A stretch of DNA of 64,000 nucleotides from Pipra filicauda (taxonomy: Eukaryota > Chordata > Aves > Passeriformes > Pipridae): contig NW_024104443.1 of NCBI RefSeq assembly GCF_003945595.2, forward strand, positions 1,612,001 through 1,676,000, written 5' to 3'. This document shows, one piece after another, positions 38,001 through 46,614 of this stretch; position 1 is the stretch's first letter, and every line of letters begins with the position of its first letter. Under the pieces are notes generated by a model, which saw only the letters and a list, made by a program, of their open reading frames with translations, had not been told where the DNA came from and made no database searches. A program made the position numbers and the translations under genes.

Positions 38001-41000
38001 CTTTCCTTTCTTGGAAACCTCCTCTGCTGATGTCATATGATGATGTCATCAATGTATTGCAGGTGTTCTGGAACCTCACCCTTCTCTAATGTGGCCTGGA
38101 TCAGTCCGTGGCAGAAGGTGGGACTGTGTTTCCACCCCTGGGGCAGTCGGTTCCAAGTGTACTGCACACCCCTCCAGGTGAAAGCGAACTGTGGCCTACA
38201 CTCTGCTGCTAAGGGAATGGAGAAGAATGCGTTTGCGATGTCAGTAGTGGCATACCACTTCGCTGTCTTGGACTCCAGCTCATACTGGAGCTCCAACATG
38301 TCTGGAACAGCAGCGCTTAGCAGTGGGGTGACTTCATTCAGGCCACGATAGTCCACAGTCAGCCTCCATTCTCCGTTAGACTTACGCACAGGCCAGATGG
38401 GACTGTTGAAGGGTGAATGGGTCTTGCTGATCACCCCTTGGCTCTCCAGCTCACGGATCATCTTATGGGTGGGGATCACAGAGTCTCGGTTTGTCCGGTA
38501 CTGCCGGCGATGCACTATTGTAGTGGCGGTTGGCACTTGCTGTTCCTCGACTTTCAGCAACCCTACGACCGAAGGGCTCTCCGAGAGGCCAGGCAAAGAG
38601 TTCAACTGTTTGGCCGCCTCGGTCTCCACAGCAGTTATTCCAAAAGCCCATCTATGTCCCTTGGGGTCCTTGAAGTACCCGTTCTTGAGATAGTCAATGC
38701 CCAGGATACATGGGGCATCTGGACCAGTCACAATGGGGTGTTTCTGCCAGTCTTTCCCGGTCAAGCTCACCTCAGGTTCCACCACGGTCAACTCTTGAGA
38801 CCCTCCAGTCACCCCAGAAATGGAAATAGTCTCTGGTCCCACATGTCCTGAGGGCATTAACGTACACTGAGCGCCAGTATCAACCAAAGCCTGATATTTC
38901 TGTGGGTCTGACGTGCCAGGCCATCTGATCCACACAGTCCAATAGACACGGTTGTCCCGTGCCTCTACCTGGCTAGAGGCAGGGCCCCTCTAACATTCGT
39001 CTTCATCCTGCCAGTCACCGTTTTCCTCTTGCGAATGTCGATGGGAGGTGCCCTCCAGCGGGTCAGGTCTCTGCCCGCAGGATACTGGTATGGCACTCAC
39101 TTTCGCAGATTTCCCCTTTTCTTTCTCTTTCAACTCTTGTACTCGGGCTGCTAGGGTAGGTTTCCTGTCCCACCGTCTCATGTCTTCTCCATGGTCAGTT
39201 AAGAAGTACCACAGCTCAGTTCGTGAGGTCTGTCCGCTCTCTCTAGCTGGGGGGCGTCTGGTTCTCACTGGGGCCATACAGAAATTGTTTTCCTCAATCC
39301 TCTCTTTCAACCCTGTAGTTAATTCCTTGAGCTCGTTAATCATTGTCTCTACAGAGGAGATGCGGGCCTGTAGCGGTCCTTCGATCATACTGTCGTACAA
39401 CCAAAGTTTATTTATTACAGACATCACTGGCTCCCGCTTCTCCCCAGCCTGTAATGATGTCAGGTAACCTTTATGTGTGGACGGCCCCATACGTGTGAAG
39501 CTCCACCACATCTGTGGTGTACACTTAACCTTGTCAGGATCGTTGGTGGGTTGCCCTTCCCCTCCAAACAATACTTCCAGCAATGCCATTTCCCTCAGCC
39601 GTAGGATTCCCTCTTCTATGGTCTTCCAGCCCGTGGTATAATGATCTGCCTGCAAAGAATCTCTGTAAATGAACCTCTCCCTCACACCATCCAGAAGCCG
39701 TGCCCAGAGAGACAGGGACTTCGATTCCCTCACAAATGCATCCTCAATATCCACATCCTGGGCAGTATACCTCAAGAACCTCGCTTCACCGCCATCAAGG
39801 TTTACGGCATCACCTGTAGAGTCCCAAACTTGGATCATCCAGGCCAGAACGGGCTCATTTGGTCGACGAGCAACGTCTGTCCGTAAGTTGTTATGTGATA
39901 AAGACTCAGTGATGATTTCTGGCTCTGGAGCAGCCGCCTGTGGGGATCCTGCCTCCCCATGATCGTCAACTGGACGAGCTGATTTGGCTTTATATTTCTT
40001 CCTTTGGATGGGGGCAACTTCCGTTGGCTTGCTCTGCCCCTTTGCTTTGGACTTATCCTGAGTCACCTTGGTGTTAGGCATTTTGTTCTCATCCTTTCCT
40101 TTCCCCTGGAAGTGCTGCGCCATACCGAGCAACTTCCTGTAGGCAATGGCCAAAGCCCCACATGCAGCTGCCAACTGCCTCTCCATGGATCCATCACGAC
40201 TTCTCTCCCTCACGGCTTTCATTATTTTTGTAGGGTTCAAGAGTTGTTCAAGGGTGAGCTTCCATGTTATGGGAGCTGAGCAACTTTCTAGGAATTTACC
40301 CATGTCCTCCCATAACCCATGCCACTCGAGGTTTTCCACCCCTGGGGCGGGCTCCTGGACGCCTTCTCGGTACTTCTTGGCCTTGGCTTCGTATATCAGG
40401 TATACTATAATGGCACAAACTAGGATGAAAAGCCCAACAATTGAAACGTCTCTGACATCTAAAAAGGATTTAAACTTCCCAGAGGCCATTGTATTGTATT
40501 CAAAAGGGAACTGAATAAAGGGTTGGGTGCATGCATTCCCCTATGTTTCTCCATAGGAATGGGTGCTATTATCTTTAAAACTCCAGAGGAAACAGCTTAG
40601 GCTAGAGCAGTAGTGCATCCTTGAGGACATATTCCGGATGAAAACCACAGGTGTTGAGTTTGTTGTGTCATATACCCAATGCACAAACTCAAAGGTACTT
40701 ATCGCAATGAGAGTACTAGTATCTGAACTGAAACACATTGACAGGTGGGACAGATATCTTGGCATAGTTATATGCCAGAGGAAAGCAACAACCCCTAACA
40801 TCATGGTGCCTACAAGTTCAAAGCGCGTGTCAATCACACAAGGGGTTCAAAATGCGCGTAGTTCACACAAAGGGTAGTTATTCTTTTTCCACCTTTCCTC
40901 TTTCCAGGCCCCACGTTGGGCGCCAAAAATGTCCTAGTCTGATGAGACTGGAATGTTTGCTAAAGAGGATGAGTTATGAAATAGACCAAACTCCTCTCTC

Positions 41001-43435
41001 TCAGCAATTGTAAATTCAAAATTAAGGGGCTTTAATTGAGGAAGTGTGGAAAAAAAACCCAGAAGAAATAACAACCCTTTATTAAAAGATATATGTATGT
41101 TGGCAACAATAGTAACAAAACACAAAAAAACCCTAGACAGTAGTCCTAGGAAAAGAAAACAAAAAAAGTCTGAAGGAGTACTTCTTTGTCCCTTAGCGCA
41201 GTCCTAATCGCTGCCTGCAGGGGGCGCTGTTGGATCGCTAGAGGTGTAGAGCCTGCAGTACCTTGCCGTGGTCGGCAGGGGCGCTGTGGGATCGCTAGAG
41301 GTGTAGAGCCTGCAGTACCTTGCCGTGGTCGGCAGGGGCGCTGTGGGATCGCTGGAAGGTGCAGGACCTGCAGTACCTTGCCGTGGTCGGCAGGGGGCGC
41401 TGTGGGCTCCGGCAGTCACCCGCGGGAAGAGGGGGTCTGGAGAGAGCGGTCCCGGACCGCGTGAGGAAGCCGAGAAGGAGATGGGGGGTCCTTCCCTCCG
41501 TGGGGAAGAAAAGGAAGGCAGGCAGTACACTCCCACGGGAACTCACCGCTGTCTCAAGTGGCGGGGACTCACCACAGTCTCAGGTAGTGGTGTCTCAAAA
41601 AACTCCCCCTCCTCTCCCGTGGGCAAGCAAACTCTCCGATGAGGCACAGCAGCTCCGGGGAGCGGGACAGTCAGGCAGGTCGAAGGCAGCAGGATGAGAA
41701 GTCGAGCTGACCAGGATGAACAGCCAAAAGAAAACTAGACCTCCGGTCGCCCTCCCCAAAATGCCTGCCTGCACCCAGGGAGCCAACAACGCAGTCTGCC
41801 CCTCACCCCTCCGAACAGAACCAGCCCCCGCCTCCCTCGTCTCTCCAAATGGCCCATTAACCTGGCAGGCTACATCCTTTGTAACGCTAATGACCTCCCT
41901 TCCCCTCCCCCACCCACTCTGTTTTTCCCTTTGGAGTAGGGCAGGGGAAGAAAAATTCCCCTGATTTCCTAATCTATAACAGATGGTTAGAAATTCCCAA
42001 AGATTTTGGTAACCAACTTCTGCTCTTGATCTTGGACCTCAGCATGTCCTTTTGTAGTGCTGCCATATTAGTCAAAAAGTGGCAGCTGTTTCTTTTGTGT
42101 TCATGCTGTCTTTGAGTCACCACAGGCATTTTGAGGAAAATAAACACTCAGTGTTCAGAAGACTTATGTCACAGATCAAGGTGCTTTTTACATCAGGGTT
42201 CTTGAAAAGGAGAATAATTCCTACCCTATCTGCATGTGTGATTAAGCTTTGGTTCTTGAAAATAAATAAACTATATTGAGATGGTAGTATCTTCCATCAC
42301 ACCTTAAAGCTCAGGGATGTACAAAGCTGAAACTAATTCTGGAATTTGATGTAAGAAGCTGATATTTATATTAGTTGTCAGCTGAAGATTTCATAACCAA
42401 GATACAAATTTTATGTCACGTCTGCAGGCCACTACTTTTTCTTGGACGATCACTCTGTGCCTTCCAGTTCCTCATAAAATTAATGATGCATGAGAGGTAA
42501 TCACAGGATAGCAAGCATGCAGATAACGTACAGCTATTACAATAACTTTGGTGAACTATGTCACTGTATAAAAAGTTAAACAGTTGTCTTTGTATTATCA
42601 GAACCTAATATGTTTACCACTGAATACTGCAGAAGCAGTGTGTAAACAGAGTTTCTTCCCCCTTTTTTCCAGGAAGTGACTGTCCTGGTTTTGGCTGGGA
42701 TAGAGTTTGGTTTCTTTTTATTTCTTCTTTTTTACTTAGTTTTTACAGCTTAAAAAAGCCTGTTGTGTTGCATTAAGACTTCCCAGCAAACGCTTGGAGA
42801 AACAACGTTTCTCTGTGTGCATGCACAAAATGAAAGAATCTGCATGTCCATTCATTCAAGGTATTAGTTCAGCAGGTGACTATGACAGATGTCAACTTAG
42901 TCATCGATGTAGCTAAGAAAAGTTCTTTATGTGGAACATTGTAAGCATTTTGTGGACATAACAAGATGCCAAACATTTGGTACTCAGTGAAATTAGGAAA
43001 TTCACATTATCAGTCTGCTGTCACTGAAACGTTCTTGCCCTCTTGTGGGAATTGTTTTGAAAAGAAAGTTAGCACCTTACTAACAGGTGAAGTATGACTT
43101 GAATGATCTGATCTAATGGCTCCTTTCCTTTTACAGACAACCATTACTTTCTACAAGGTGCAGTAGTTGTTGACCATGACTATATTGGCTTATCTGAAAG
43201 ATCCAATAATTCAAGCCAACCAGACTCTGTTGCTGATGGGGAAATAAATGCCTACACAAGAGATGTCATGTCTGCTGTACAGATTTCACCTGCAGCCTGC
43301 AAAGGACAAGAATCAACAGATGGTAAACTCGAGTCTGAGTTGAGAGAAGATCATCGCGTTGAATCAAACACTGCAAAGCCAGAGCAATGGCCTTCACCTT
43401 GTTGGACGCTTCAGACCAAGATAGAGGATACTTAA
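28926..43435 (+). CDS. GIN1: Gypsy retrotransposon integrase 1 (complete)
   Basis: Vertebrate host gene derived long ago from a Ty3/gypsy-type integrase; its cellular role is not established. Coding parts are 28926-29064, 29967-30160, 31199-31504, 32176-32364, 32460-32627, 33699-33987 and 43137-43435. They total 1584 nt, or 527 codons plus stop, with no break; mammalian GIN1 is about the same length. An H2C2 zinc-binding domain is visible (CHENAAGAHHG ... CQHCQVAK), followed by an RNase-H-fold integrase core (MGPFN ... MTDLFTRW ... LYGPPQ). After that comes a conserved C-terminal region (KVGHEVLRQRKNWWKDGRFQ, RLKRPIKMSHLKPYI). The first catalytic aspartate of the core is glutamate here (TIELMGPF), so strand-transfer activity is unlikely. 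Its introns hold two solo LTRs, a CR1 and a provirus. PAM lies tail-to-tail downstream; PPIP5K2 lies head-to-head upstream. Confidence 0.96.
29967..30160 (+). CDS. GIN1: GIN1 exon 3 (zinc-binding domain)
   Basis: 194 nt between TTCTTTCAG and GTATGGTC. Encodes NKLFYVGKDRKQMRLVIV and CHENAAGAHHGISRTLTLV, with the two histidines of the H2C2 zinc finger. Confidence 0.95.
31199..31504 (+). CDS. GIN1: GIN1 exon 4 (integrase core, first half)
   Basis: 306 nt between TTCTCTAG and GTAAATG. Encodes VYACQHCQVAK (the CxxC of the zinc finger), TIELMGPFN, IIIMTDLFTRWTVILPL and FLYGPPQKMPIDEGKEL. Confidence 0.95.
32176..32364 (+). CDS. GIN1: GIN1 exon 5 (integrase core, second half)
   Basis: 189 nt between TTTTGAAG and GTATGTG. 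Encodes ELFALFGMKQIVLSYPQ, DDVNERMSKTIKAFLSKY and DWDEHLSAIAYAFNLTNL. The glutamate of VNERM aligns with the third catalytic position. Confidence 0.94.
32460..32627 (+). CDS. GIN1: GIN1 exon 6
   Basis: 168 nt between TTTAAATAG and GTAAATG. Encodes EPNQNTPYFQMFKRNPYVV to EEEKTSDCQ. Confidence 0.93.
32977..33587 (-). mobile_element. Solo LTR, family B (copy 2)
   Basis: On the minus strand TGTGATAGTCTTCACCCTAG ... CTTGCACA. It is flanked by a perfect 5-bp duplication CACAT (32972-32976 and 33588-33592). Clearly the same family and orientation as 27455-28058. Lies in the GIN1 intron between exons 6 and 7, opposite to the gene. Confidence 0.92.
33699..33987 (+). CDS. GIN1: GIN1 exon 7
   Basis: 289 nt between TTCCTGCAG and GTGTGTATA. 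Encodes the most conserved stretch of GIN1: KVGHEVLRQRKNWWKDGRFQ, EWVGPCIIDYITDNG and RLKRPIKMSHLKPYI. Confidence 0.95.
34637..34641. repeat. Provirus target-site duplication, left copy (GATGG)
   Basis: GATGG directly precedes the left LTR; the identical GATGG is at 41982-41986 after the right LTR. Confidence 0.9.
34642..35635 (-). repeat. Provirus 3' LTR (left copy, 994 bp)
   Basis: TG...CA ends on the minus strand (TGTTATAG ... AGGACA). Nearly identical to 40930-41981: I count about five aligned substitutions, a 1-bp A-run change, and one 57-bp tandem unit fewer (two here, three there). It is the 3' LTR because gag and pol read right to left. Confidence 0.95.
34936..35056. repeat. 57-bp tandem units with CTCF-like boxes (3' LTR)
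   Basis: Two units starting GGATCGCT(A/G)GA, each containing CCTGCAGTACCTTGCCGTGG. GCAGGGG(G)CGCTG boxes occur at 34928-34940, 34986-34997 and 35044-35056; the middle one has one G fewer. Confidence 0.9.
35640..35661 (-). promoter_or_regulatory. Possible polypurine tract of the provirus
   Basis: On the minus strand a purine-rich stretch GGGAAAGAAAAATTAGGGG lies a few bases before the 3' LTR. It is interrupted by TT and not directly adjacent to TG, so the assignment is tentative. Confidence 0.4.
35809..38989 (-). pseudogene. pol: Retroviral pro-pol, disrupted
   Basis: Follows gag in the same frame after one TAG. Protease: LVDTGAQCTLMP. RT: DYRGLNEV, DIANAFFSIPL, LPQGWKHSPT and YIDD in 38033-38935; thumb/connection in 37521-38036. 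RNase H: ALFTDGSCRL in 37037-37348, then YIYTDSWMVANAL in 36589-36984. Integrase: CETC zinc pair, WQVDYI, SDNGTHF and GKVERHNG in 35809-36585; 35 residues separate the second D from E, so the DD35E set is intact. Breaks: a frame change right after YIDD (about 38033-38036), an in-frame TGA at 37521-37523, a frame change near 37345, a frame change at the 7-8 base G run near 37060, and a TGA at 36586-36588 between the zinc histidines and cysteines. No active polymerase can be made from this copy as read. Confidence 0.93.
38990..38992 (-). other. In-frame TAG between gag and pol
   Basis: The gag stop is TAG followed by AGGGGCC. The frame stays open beyond it into the protease region without a shift. 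This is the layout of stop-codon readthrough used by some retroviruses. Confidence 0.7.
38990..40489 (-). CDS. gag: Retroviral Gag, open, 499 residues
   Basis: Structural polyprotein of the provirus, uninterrupted. The start ATG at 40489-40487 has a good context (ACAATGG) and lies about 420 nt after the primer site. Residues of about 15-33 form a hydrophobic segment (VGLFILVCAIIVYLIY) that looks membrane-spanning, unusual for a Gag. It is followed by a basic, Lys-rich part (about 125-175), a central helical region (W-rich, DRERF-like VRERFIYRD), and an acidic C-terminus (WQDEDEC). No CCHC zinc knuckle is present, as in spuma- and ERVL-type Gags. Assignment rests on position and length plus the following protease; sequence resemblance alone is weak. 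Confidence 0.85.
   Translation of the reverse strand: MASGKFKSFLDVRDVSIVGLFILVCAIIVYLIYEAKAKKYREGVQEPAPGVENLEWHGLWEDMGKFLESCSAPITWKLTLEQLLNPTKIMKAVRERSRDGSMERQLAAACGALAIAYRKLLGMAQHFQGKGKDENKMPNTKVTQDKSKAKGQSKPTEVAPIQRKKYKAKSARPVDDHGEAGSPQAAAPEPEIITESLSHNNLRTDVARRPNEPVLAWMIQVWDSTGDAVNLDGGEARFLRYTAQDVDIEDAFVRESKSLSLWARLLDGVRERFIYRDSLQADHYTTGWKTIEEGILRLREMALLEVLFGGEGQPTNDPDKVKCTPQMWWSFTRMGPSTHKGYLTSLQAGEKREPVMSVINKLWLYDSMIEGPLQARISSVETMINELKELTTGLKERIEENNFCMAPVRTRRPPARESGQTSRTELWYFLTDHGEDMRRWDRKPTLAARVQELKEKEKGKSAKVSAIPVSCGQRPDPLEGTSHRHSQEENGDWQDEDEC
40908..40925 (-). promoter_or_regulatory. Primer binding site, tRNA-Lys type
   Basis: On the minus strand TGGCGCCCAACGTGGGGC, four bases inside the 5' LTR. 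I recognise this 18-mer as the complement of the 3' end of tRNA-Lys(1,2), the primer of several betaretroviruses. This sets the direction of the provirus and confirms the right LTR as the 5' LTR. Confidence 0.88.
40930..41981 (-). repeat. Provirus 5' LTR (right copy, 1052 bp)
   Basis: TG...CA ends; adjacent to the primer site. 58 bp longer than its partner because of one additional 57-bp unit and one A. On the minus strand AATAAAGGG (near 41079) is a candidate polyadenylation signal. Confidence 0.95.
41225..41402. repeat. 57-bp tandem units with CTCF-like boxes (5' LTR)
   Basis: Three units; GCAGGGG(G)CGCTG boxes at 41217-41229, 41275-41286, 41332-41343 and 41390-41402. The first two units are identical and differ from the third (GCTAGAGGTG versus GCTGGAAGGTG), so the extra copy arose from the first unit. 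Confidence 0.92.
41982..41986. repeat. Provirus target-site duplication, right copy (GATGG)
   Basis: Identical to 34637-34641. Confidence 0.9.
42670..42770 (+). mobile_element. Possible LTR start fragment
   Basis: TGTCCTGGTTTTGGCTGGGATAGAGTTTGG resembles the start of a common avian LTR, but similarity fades within about 60 bp. Lies in the last GIN1 intron, right of the provirus. Confidence 0.35.
43137..43435 (+). CDS. GIN1: GIN1 last exon
   Basis: Acceptor CCTTTTACAG ends at 43136. It encodes HYFLQGAVVVDHDYIGLSE, matching the family, then a divergent Ser/Glu-rich tail ending KIEDT and TAA (43433-43435). The frame fits the previous six exons exactly. The tail after DHDYIGL is poorly conserved compared with mammals. 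Confidence 0.93.
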
Positions 43436-43977
43436 GCATGGTCTTGTGTCACATATCATTGCCAAAACAGTTTGGATCTACCATAGCAGACTGAAAAAAA
43501 AAATATTAGGTCCAAATTACTTAGCTAAATCCACTTTACTACTTTATGAACATGAGAGTTCTGCGGGTACCCACTGGTTAATTTGCATGGGTGTTAAGAA
43601 GGAAATTCTTTGTTAGCAAAAACAGGCACACCCTAGTACAAGCACGAGTTTTCATCATGTATTTGAATTTCAGATTTTGTTGGTAGAATGGCAGTGTGGC
43701 CATGCCTTACTGTTATCCTCTCAGGACAAAATGCCTCATTTCACTGTAATGACCTTTTTTGTTAATACTTAGATGACTCATTCCTAATGTGCAGCGACAC
43801 TGTGGGATGAATATAACCTAAACAACTTGGTGTAAATGTTGCCTTTACTGGAGAGAAGCTCATGTCTTCCTTTTCCTGTTACATAACAGTTTTCTGTTCT
43901 TTCTGGGAAGCTGCAAACTCTGCCTTTTACAACTTTTAATTTCTAGTCTAGCACACAGTTCTAAGATCTCACAAAAT

Positions 43978-43983
43978 AATAAA
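43978..43983 (+). terminator. GIN1: GIN1 polyadenylation signal
   Basis: AATAAA 543 bp after the stop, followed by a GT-rich stretch (TGTAATGTTCTGTG); the most likely 3' end of GIN1, near 44000. Confidence 0.65.
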
Positions 43984-43999
43984 GCTGTGAAATGAATTA

Positions 44000-46614
44000 C
44001 ATGTAATGTTCTGTGAATGAAAGAAGGAGGCCTTCATCTGCTCCCCACTTATCAAAACACTGCTAGGGTGAACAATTTTAATATTTCTAGCATGTAAAAA
44101 AGTCTTAAGAGCATTCAGTATTCCTTTGTGCTTTTTTTCACAAACTTGCAGTTTTCCATTACATTTACATGATCACTGAGCTTGTACAGGTTTGGAGATT
44201 TCCACTGACAGGTGAAGCACTGGTATTAACCTATTCTCTGATTTCCTTGAGCAAGCTGTTACTGGTCTGGACTTCCTGCTGAGAAGACTCTATTTCAAAG
44301 TCAGCTGAACAGGAATTTTTTCATGTGGGAAACTGATAAGTGTCAGTCGGTTCTTTTTACAGAGGACTGACACAAAGAGGAAGACAACTAGCAGAAAACT
44401 GAATTGAGAAATGCAGCCATTTCTATCCAATACTGTGGAAGATTTGCTTATCTTGCTCTCTGAATGTGTCTTATTTCTGCTGCTGAATGTCGTGTGACTT
44501 ACAACACAGGTGGAGGAAAGTACTATTTATTATGAGTTTTCAGTTAATCTTAGGTAATAAGAGTGGTCCTCAAGGCTAATTAGGTACCTAACCCCCTAAA
44601 AAATTCATGCCTATGGTACAGTATGTCTTTGATATCATGGAATGCAGCTGTGTGAGAAAAGATCTCAGGATCATGACAGGAGCCTTTCTTAAAATTCTAA
44701 AGGAAAATAATTAACACTCAAACTATTTTGTGTCTTCTGAAAATCCAGTCCTACAGATACAGGTTTTCTCCACTGAGACTCTTTCAGAGGGATGGTTCTG
44801 GGAGGCAGTACCCTCTTTCTGAATACATTGTGTGTGTGCACACATGGAATATATATATGTTTATGTAATAGTGCCTGCAAAAATAAATATTAGCATCAGT
44901 GATAAAACTGGAGAACAAGGCAGTTGTCTGTAAGATTCCTTCCTGCTTTGTTAGGTGCAAAAAAGAACCAGCCCCTCTTTTTTTTTAGTTTAAATGACAT
45001 ATTCCTTAATTGCACACAGTACAGCAAAGCTGTTTTGAGGGGAAGCTCTTTAGTAAAGCAAGGGTTGTAGTGCTGTTAGAGCTATACTGGAGAGAGAGAA
45101 AATGCTGCAGAGAGATGGGAATGGGCAAAACAAAAAACATCATTTCACATACCATGTAATGCTGATCATTCTGGCTTCCTGGTACTTTTGATCTACTGTG
45201 TTAACAAGCAGTAGTGTCTCGTCAGTGCACTGAAATGTGGCCTTCTGTGCATTTGGGAGGCTCATTGAAATAAAATACAGGGGTTTCAAGCTTATTGATA
45301 TGAAAAACAGTCAACGGAAACTGAAAAAAAGCCCTACTGGGAAATGCGAGGCACTGCAAGCAGCACAGTGTTCTTGAGGAAGCTCATGCTCCAGCCACAG
45401 TGAAGCGTGTGTTTGTGACCACAGTGAGGTGTGACCTGCTCACTCTTGGTTTGTATTGTAATCAACTTAGATAAATACACAAATGTCCTGTACTCTTTTT
45501 TACTGGCATAGAGATTTCATTTATGATAGGACAATAGCAAAATTTAATAACAGAATTCTTAGAAATTCTGTTGTGCCCCCTTGTGGCAAGTTGATAACAG
45601 GCTGGGAACAGAAAGGAGAACAACATGAAAGTAAGTGCAAATTTCCTCATACCTCCCAGCACAGAGCTGTGATCATTTATCCTTTGGGTGTGCTAAAAGC
45701 ACTAATTACCAGCTCAGAGCTTGATGAAAAACACTATAAAAATACCTGCTAGTGAACAGACTGTACTAACACTCAAGACTCTTTTACTGTGGAATGAAGA
45801 CTTTTTGCCTCTTGTTGGAATACTTCCTGAACTTTTGTCTACCATTTGCCCATTCTGTGTTAAGGTTTCTGCTTTCCAGCTACAGACGTTTTAAAATTTC
45901 TTCCTTCTTCTCCCTGGAACTGAATGTTCCCTGCAGGAGGGTACCAATGAGTCACAATTTGCTTTTCAGAGCAAGCAGTTACCAAATCTGGAAATACACT
46001 TTTGAGAACCAGATAAGTGCTCTTTGCTCATTTGCTTTGGTGCCACATCTCTGTCAATGGCTTTCTGCAACAAACATTACTGTAATGACCAAGCATCAAA
46101 ATTGTTGCATAGTAACCTCCTTGGTTCTTTCAAATGGAATTTTTGGGGGACTGCAGCAAAATGGGTACATTCACTTAATTGGCTACCTAAAAACAAAACC
46201 TAGGTTATCTTTAGGTGGTGAACACTCAGGAAGGCATGTGAGCAGCTGCCTTTGTCTGTGGGCCTGAGAGATTGGCTGCTCACCTGTGAGTTCAACAGAA
46301 GGAAATGCCATGTCAGAAGTCCCCAGGACCAGACACTGCTTTAAATTAGAAGGCTAAAATTTACACAAACAAGATTTATCAATGCCTTCAGGAAATGGGT
46401 ACTGCACTCTTCTACACATATTAGAAGACCCGATGGCCTGCTGTTTACATCTTGGTAATTAAACTATGTAGAAATTTGGAATGAAAAACAGTATACAAAA
46501 AACTTTAATTTGAAGAGGAAGGCACTTTCAGACAGTAACCTAATTTTAAAACATTTGATTCTGGAGCAGTTAATCCTCAGAATGCATTCCCCAGTCAGTT
46601 CTTCCCTCTCCTCC
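44000..46614. other. GIN1-PAM intergenic DNA, left part
   Basis: No gene recognised. Open frames such as 45794-46267 (157 residues) show no domain, signal or family resemblance and begin in AT-rich DNA. Confidence 0.55.

Larger units (their letters stand above)
34642..41981 (-). mobile_element. Endogenous retrovirus, ERVL-like (class III), no env
   Basis: A 7.34-kb provirus in antisense orientation in the last intron of GIN1. Order in its own direction: LTR 41981-40930, primer site 40925-40908, leader, gag 40489-38990, protease-RT-RNaseH-integrase 38989-35809, purine-rich tract, LTR 35635-34642. The 5-bp target duplication is GATGG. RT (AAVPDM, DIANAFFSIPL, YIDD) and integrase resemble class III ERVL elements. 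Only 173 bp separate the integrase end from the 3' LTR, so there is no env. Gag is open; pol has two internal stops and at least three frame changes. The near-identical LTRs indicate a young insertion. The class rests on recalled motif resemblance, so it is moderately sure. Confidence 0.93.

Noticed and set aside
37569..38851. Plus-strand frames of 98-153 codons opposite pol
   Set aside because: Shadows of the minus-strand RT and protease coding sequence.
39048..40514. Plus-strand frames of 81-139 codons opposite gag
   Set aside because: Antisense shadows of the intact gag frame.
28926..43435. GIN1 as an active gypsy transposon
   Set aside because: It is split by conventional introns, has no flanking LTRs or other pol domains, matches the known vertebrate host gene and sits in conserved synteny.
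45794..46267. 157-codon open frame in intergenic DNA
   Set aside because: No domain, signal or family resemblance; composition is like the surrounding AT-rich DNA; no splice or promoter support.
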